This document shows positions 38,115-39,935 of a stretch of 39,935 bases of DNA, piece by piece. Under the pieces are notes generated by a model that saw nothing but the letters and a program-made list of their open reading frames with translations, was not told the origin of the DNA and did not search any database. The position numbers and the translations under genes are program-made. The stretch is taken from NCBI GenBank assembly GCA_027486555.1, contig JAIXOX010000056.1:1-39935 (forward strand), in the 5' to 3' direction. This DNA comes from Comamonadaceae bacterium (GTDB taxonomy: Bacteria > Pseudomonadota > Gammaproteobacteria > Burkholderiales > Burkholderiaceae_C). The number at the start of each line of letters is the position of its first letter. The stretch's first letter is position 1.

Positions 38115-38500
38115 TTGTAAATGGTTTCAGGGTCCTTCAGGACCGGGTCCACAGCCTGCCAGCCATCCGGCTGCAAGCTCTGAAAGAAGCAACTGTGGCG
38201 GCCCGTGTGGCAGGCAATGCCCGGCTCGTGCCCCAGCTGGGTGATCTTGAGCAACACCACATCGTTGTCGCAATCGATGCGGATGTCGTGCACGGTCTGC
38301 ACATGGCCCGACTCCTCGCCCTTGAACCACAGCCTGTTGCGCGAACGGCTGAAATACACCGCCCGCTTGAGCTCGGCCGTCTTTTGCAGGGCCTCGCGGT
38401 TCATCCAGGCGAACATCATCACATCGCCAGTGTCTTTTTCTTGGGCGATGACCGGCACCAAGCCGTTGTCGTCCCATTTGATTTGATCGAGCCAGTTCAT
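38111..38500 (-). CDS. hisI: Phosphoribosyl-AMP cyclohydrolase HisI
   Basis: Third step of histidine synthesis, ring opening of PR-AMP. Seen: the start [31 protein letters not shown], the metal sites [12 protein letters not shown] and [11 protein letters not shown] with zinc-binding cysteines. 129 aa. hisF, which normally precedes it, is absent upstream: DUF2442 ends 95 bp away. Without hisF this gene may be driven by a promoter in 38501-38595; no good one was seen. Confidence 0.96.
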   Translation of the reverse strand: MNWLDQIKWDDNGLVPVIAQEKDTGDVMMFAWMNREALQKTAELKRAVYFSRSRNRLWFKGEESGHVQTVHDIRIDCDNDVVLLKITQLGHEPGIACHTGRHSCFFQSLQPDGWQAVDPVLKDPETIYK

Positions 38501-38595
38501 AGGGGGGTGATCTTAATGCGTGCGCGAGACCTTACCCCTACAAGTCCCCCAAACTCCGTCATGCAAGTTCAATGGATTCCGCCACTGCGGCACAC

Positions 38596-38853
38596 TCAGG
38601 CACGCGACATGAGCGGAAAATCCTGGGGCCTGCGAATAGCGTTGACAGAAAGGTCAATGTCGAGGCTCGGCCAATACAGGTGATCCGGTGCAGGACGCTC
38701 AACGTGGGTGATTTGTGCTACCGTGGCTTGTTTAAACCAGGGGAATTGCTCATAGGACAACAGCAACTCCTCATCGCCAATGAGCATCCAGAAGCCATGA
38801 CGAGAGATGTTGGTGACCTCAGCCGCCGAAGTGATGGTTCCATGCATCTTCAA
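38596..38853 (-). CDS. DUF2442-family small protein
   Basis: 85 aa containing the DUF2442 pattern GFWMLIGDEELLLSYEQFPWF followed by HVERPAPDHLYWPSLDIDL. Function not established. Its first codons overlap the end of the DUF4160 gene by 35 bp. Two start codons (38853 and 38847) are possible. DUF2442 and DUF4160 genes are frequently neighbours and have been suggested to act as a toxin-antitoxin-like pair; this is from memory. Confidence 0.83.
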   Translation of the reverse strand: MKMHGTITSAAEVTNISRHGFWMLIGDEELLLSYEQFPWFKQATVAQITHVERPAPDHLYWPSLDIDLSVNAIRRPQDFPLMSRA

Positions 38854-39058
38854 TTTCCTTCATGTGTGCTTGAACAACGGTTTGCGCCTCAGTGATCTGG
38901 CGGGCTGTGAGGCCAGTGGATGTCGCCAGGTGAACAACTGGGGTGAGCCAGAACTTGGCCTCTCCATCTGGATGTGCGACATGGACATGGATGCGTGGCT
39001 CTTCGCGGGAGAAGAAGAACAAGCGGAAGGGGCCATCACGTACAACAGTAGGTGCCAT
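38819..39058 (-). CDS. DUF4160-family small protein
   Basis: 79 aa, MAPTVVRDGPFRLFFFSREE then PRIHVHVAHPDGEAKFWLTP, the DUF4160 signature. The C-terminal helix LTARQITEAQTVVQAHMKEI follows. First of a two-gene unit with DUF2442, 35-bp overlap. GGAGG touches the ATG with zero spacing, which is unusually close. No enzymatic residues were recognised. Part of the accessory stretch that replaces the expected hisF. Confidence 0.83.
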   Translation of the reverse strand: MAPTVVRDGPFRLFFFSREEPRIHVHVAHPDGEAKFWLTPVVHLATSTGLTARQITEAQTVVQAHMKEIEDAWNHHFGG

Positions 39059-39138
39059 CCTCCGACTCTAGCGGATTAGTCGACTACAGCCAAGCAGCCG
39101 CCACAAAATTCGGGGCGATTCAGTGCGCCAGTCAGGGG

Positions 39139-39577
39139 CTACCAAACCGCCATGGTTCTCAGTGGCAAGCGCACGGGTACCGGAAAACCTAAGTCTCTGT
39201 CATTGGCATACCCCTGATTCAACACAGGGGGGAAAACCACCTTTGCTTGAAGTTCTGAGGGAAGAAGCCAAGCGGCTTCCGTGATGTGCTCTGCAGCAAC
39301 TTCGGGGTGCAACGTACTGAGGGAGCCACCAACGAGCTGCGCGGCAAACCAAATCCTCAATGTAAAGCAAAGCCCCCACACGGACAGTGAGGCCGGTTTC
39401 CTCCCACACCTCTCGGGCTGCGGCTTCTTCATAGCTTTCGCTGCCCTTGACCCCGCCACCCGGAGCCACCCAAAAATCATACTTTCCGGGCACCACATGC
39501 CTGACCATGAGCAGGCGTCCCTCGTGCTCGACGATAGCTCCTGCGGAAATGCGATGACGCTGCAAGGGTTGGGTCAT
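39139..39577 (-). pseudogene. Frameshifted Nudix hydrolase
   Basis: The N-terminal part (39577 down to about 39353) reads SAGAIVEHEGRLLMVRHVV, then the Nudix box with REVWEETGL (residues 41-63) and LLYIED. After that the frame becomes nonsense (CRAARWWLPQYVAP). The matching C-terminal half, GGSLSTLHPEVAAEH then ITEAAWLLPSEL and PVPVRLPLRTMAVW, continues in another frame from about 39351 to 39139. A one-base or short non-triplet deletion near 39350 explains both. A sequencing error is an alternative. The N-terminal frame alone is 125 aa and keeps the complete Nudix box. Confidence 0.8.
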
Positions 39578-39900
39578 ATCTGGTCGTGACGTTGAAAAGT
39601 CCGAGTGCTGCGCGCCTTCATTGCATAGCGACTTCTAGTTTTTGTGGATGGTGCATCAGTGCAAATTACCTTCCTTTTAAAGTCAGGGTCCGCCTCAAGA
39701 TTGAAATTTAATCTGGCCTTAAATCGAGAAATTTAAATACTATTAGATTCTTTTTAATTCACTTGAGCACTACTTAGCAGTCGCATCCCGGATGATTGCA
39801 TTGACTCAAAACGGTATCCGCTGTTCATGGCCAGAGAGGTCATGCGGCAGTTGATAGACAATCTTTGCGTCACCACAGCAGTCCACCCGGGAGCCTTGTC
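39578..39900. other. AT-rich intergenic region
   Basis: 323 bp between the broken Nudix gene and the transposase-like start. A markedly AT-rich stretch (about 39655-39775) with several ATTTAA repeats contrasts with the GC-rich neighbours. No gene, tRNA or clear IS end was recognised. GGGAG at 39889-39893 serves the next start. Confidence 0.5.
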
Positions 39901-39935
39901 ATGATGATTGCCTTGCATAAAAACGCACGTACTAC
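39901..39935 (+). mobile_element. Start of an IS481-type transposase gene (cut by window end)
   Basis: ATGATG at 39901 with GGGAG 7 bp upstream opens a frame reading MMIALHKNART. This matches the beginning of IS481-family transposases as I remember them. Only 11 codons are visible, so the call is tentative. The left terminal repeat was not identified. Confidence 0.5.

Noticed and set aside
37017..38120. 367-codon plus-strand frame opposite hinT, the DUF4870-like gene and hisE
   Set aside because: Antisense shadow covering three supported genes.

Overview
The window is a chromosomal, mostly housekeeping segment of a betaproteobacterium. Gene content and order point to Burkholderiales, family Comamonadaceae (Limnohabitans/Rhodoferax-like): the petABC-sspAB, hemA-prfA-prmC-grxD, rplU-rpmA-obgE-proB, pilBCD-coaE-zapD-yacG and hisIE-hinT-tatABC blocks, and a Bug-type binding protein. 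The genus is an inference from gene order and protein style; no search was possible.

Layout. 1-2336: end of a glycerol-3-phosphate uptake operon (ugpE partial, ugpC, ugpQ). 2337-2702: no gene recognised. 2703-2978: small membrane protein divergent from hemA. 3117-6813: hemA, prfA, prmC, grxD (tetrapyrrole entry step, release factor 1 and its methylase, monothiol glutaredoxin). 6888-9277 (minus): proS then a lytic transglycosylase. 9377-9994: rppH. 10024-13031 (minus): rplU, rpmA, obgE, proB, with a hairpin between rpmA and obgE. 13249-14232: ispB, divergent from rplU. 14382-16297: an orphan Bug binding protein facing a beta-hydroxyacid dehydrogenase-like gene. 16505-21379: type IV pilus core (pilB lacking its usual N-terminal domain, pilC, pilD) run together with coaE, zapD and yacG.

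21401-26835 (minus): secA, a bidirectional terminator, then argJ, a DUF815 ATPase and mutT joined by ATGA overlaps. 27060-27362: a DciA-like gene, a bidirectional terminator and tRNA-Thr(TGT). 27571-31541 (minus): petA-petB-petC (cytochrome bc1), then sspA-sspB. 31682-32113: mscL. 32126-33964 (minus): nif3-like gene and pdxA. 34077-35234: a membrane-anchored DegS-like protease. 35312-38500 (minus): hisI, hisE, a small membrane protein, hinT, tatA, tatB, tatC.

The right end (38500-39935) is the accessory part. Where hisF would be expected upstream of hisI there is instead an overlapping DUF4160-DUF2442 pair, a frameshifted Nudix gene, an AT-rich gap and the first codons of what looks like an IS481-type transposase. 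This looks like a rearrangement or insertion junction.

The observations most worth a second look are the perfect 18-bp palindrome and start-adjacent -10 box at hemA, the N-terminally minimal PilB, the his-operon junction with its DUF4160/DUF2442 pair, and the terminator just upstream of sspA. I did not find a clearly new multi-gene system; most of the window is well-known core genome.
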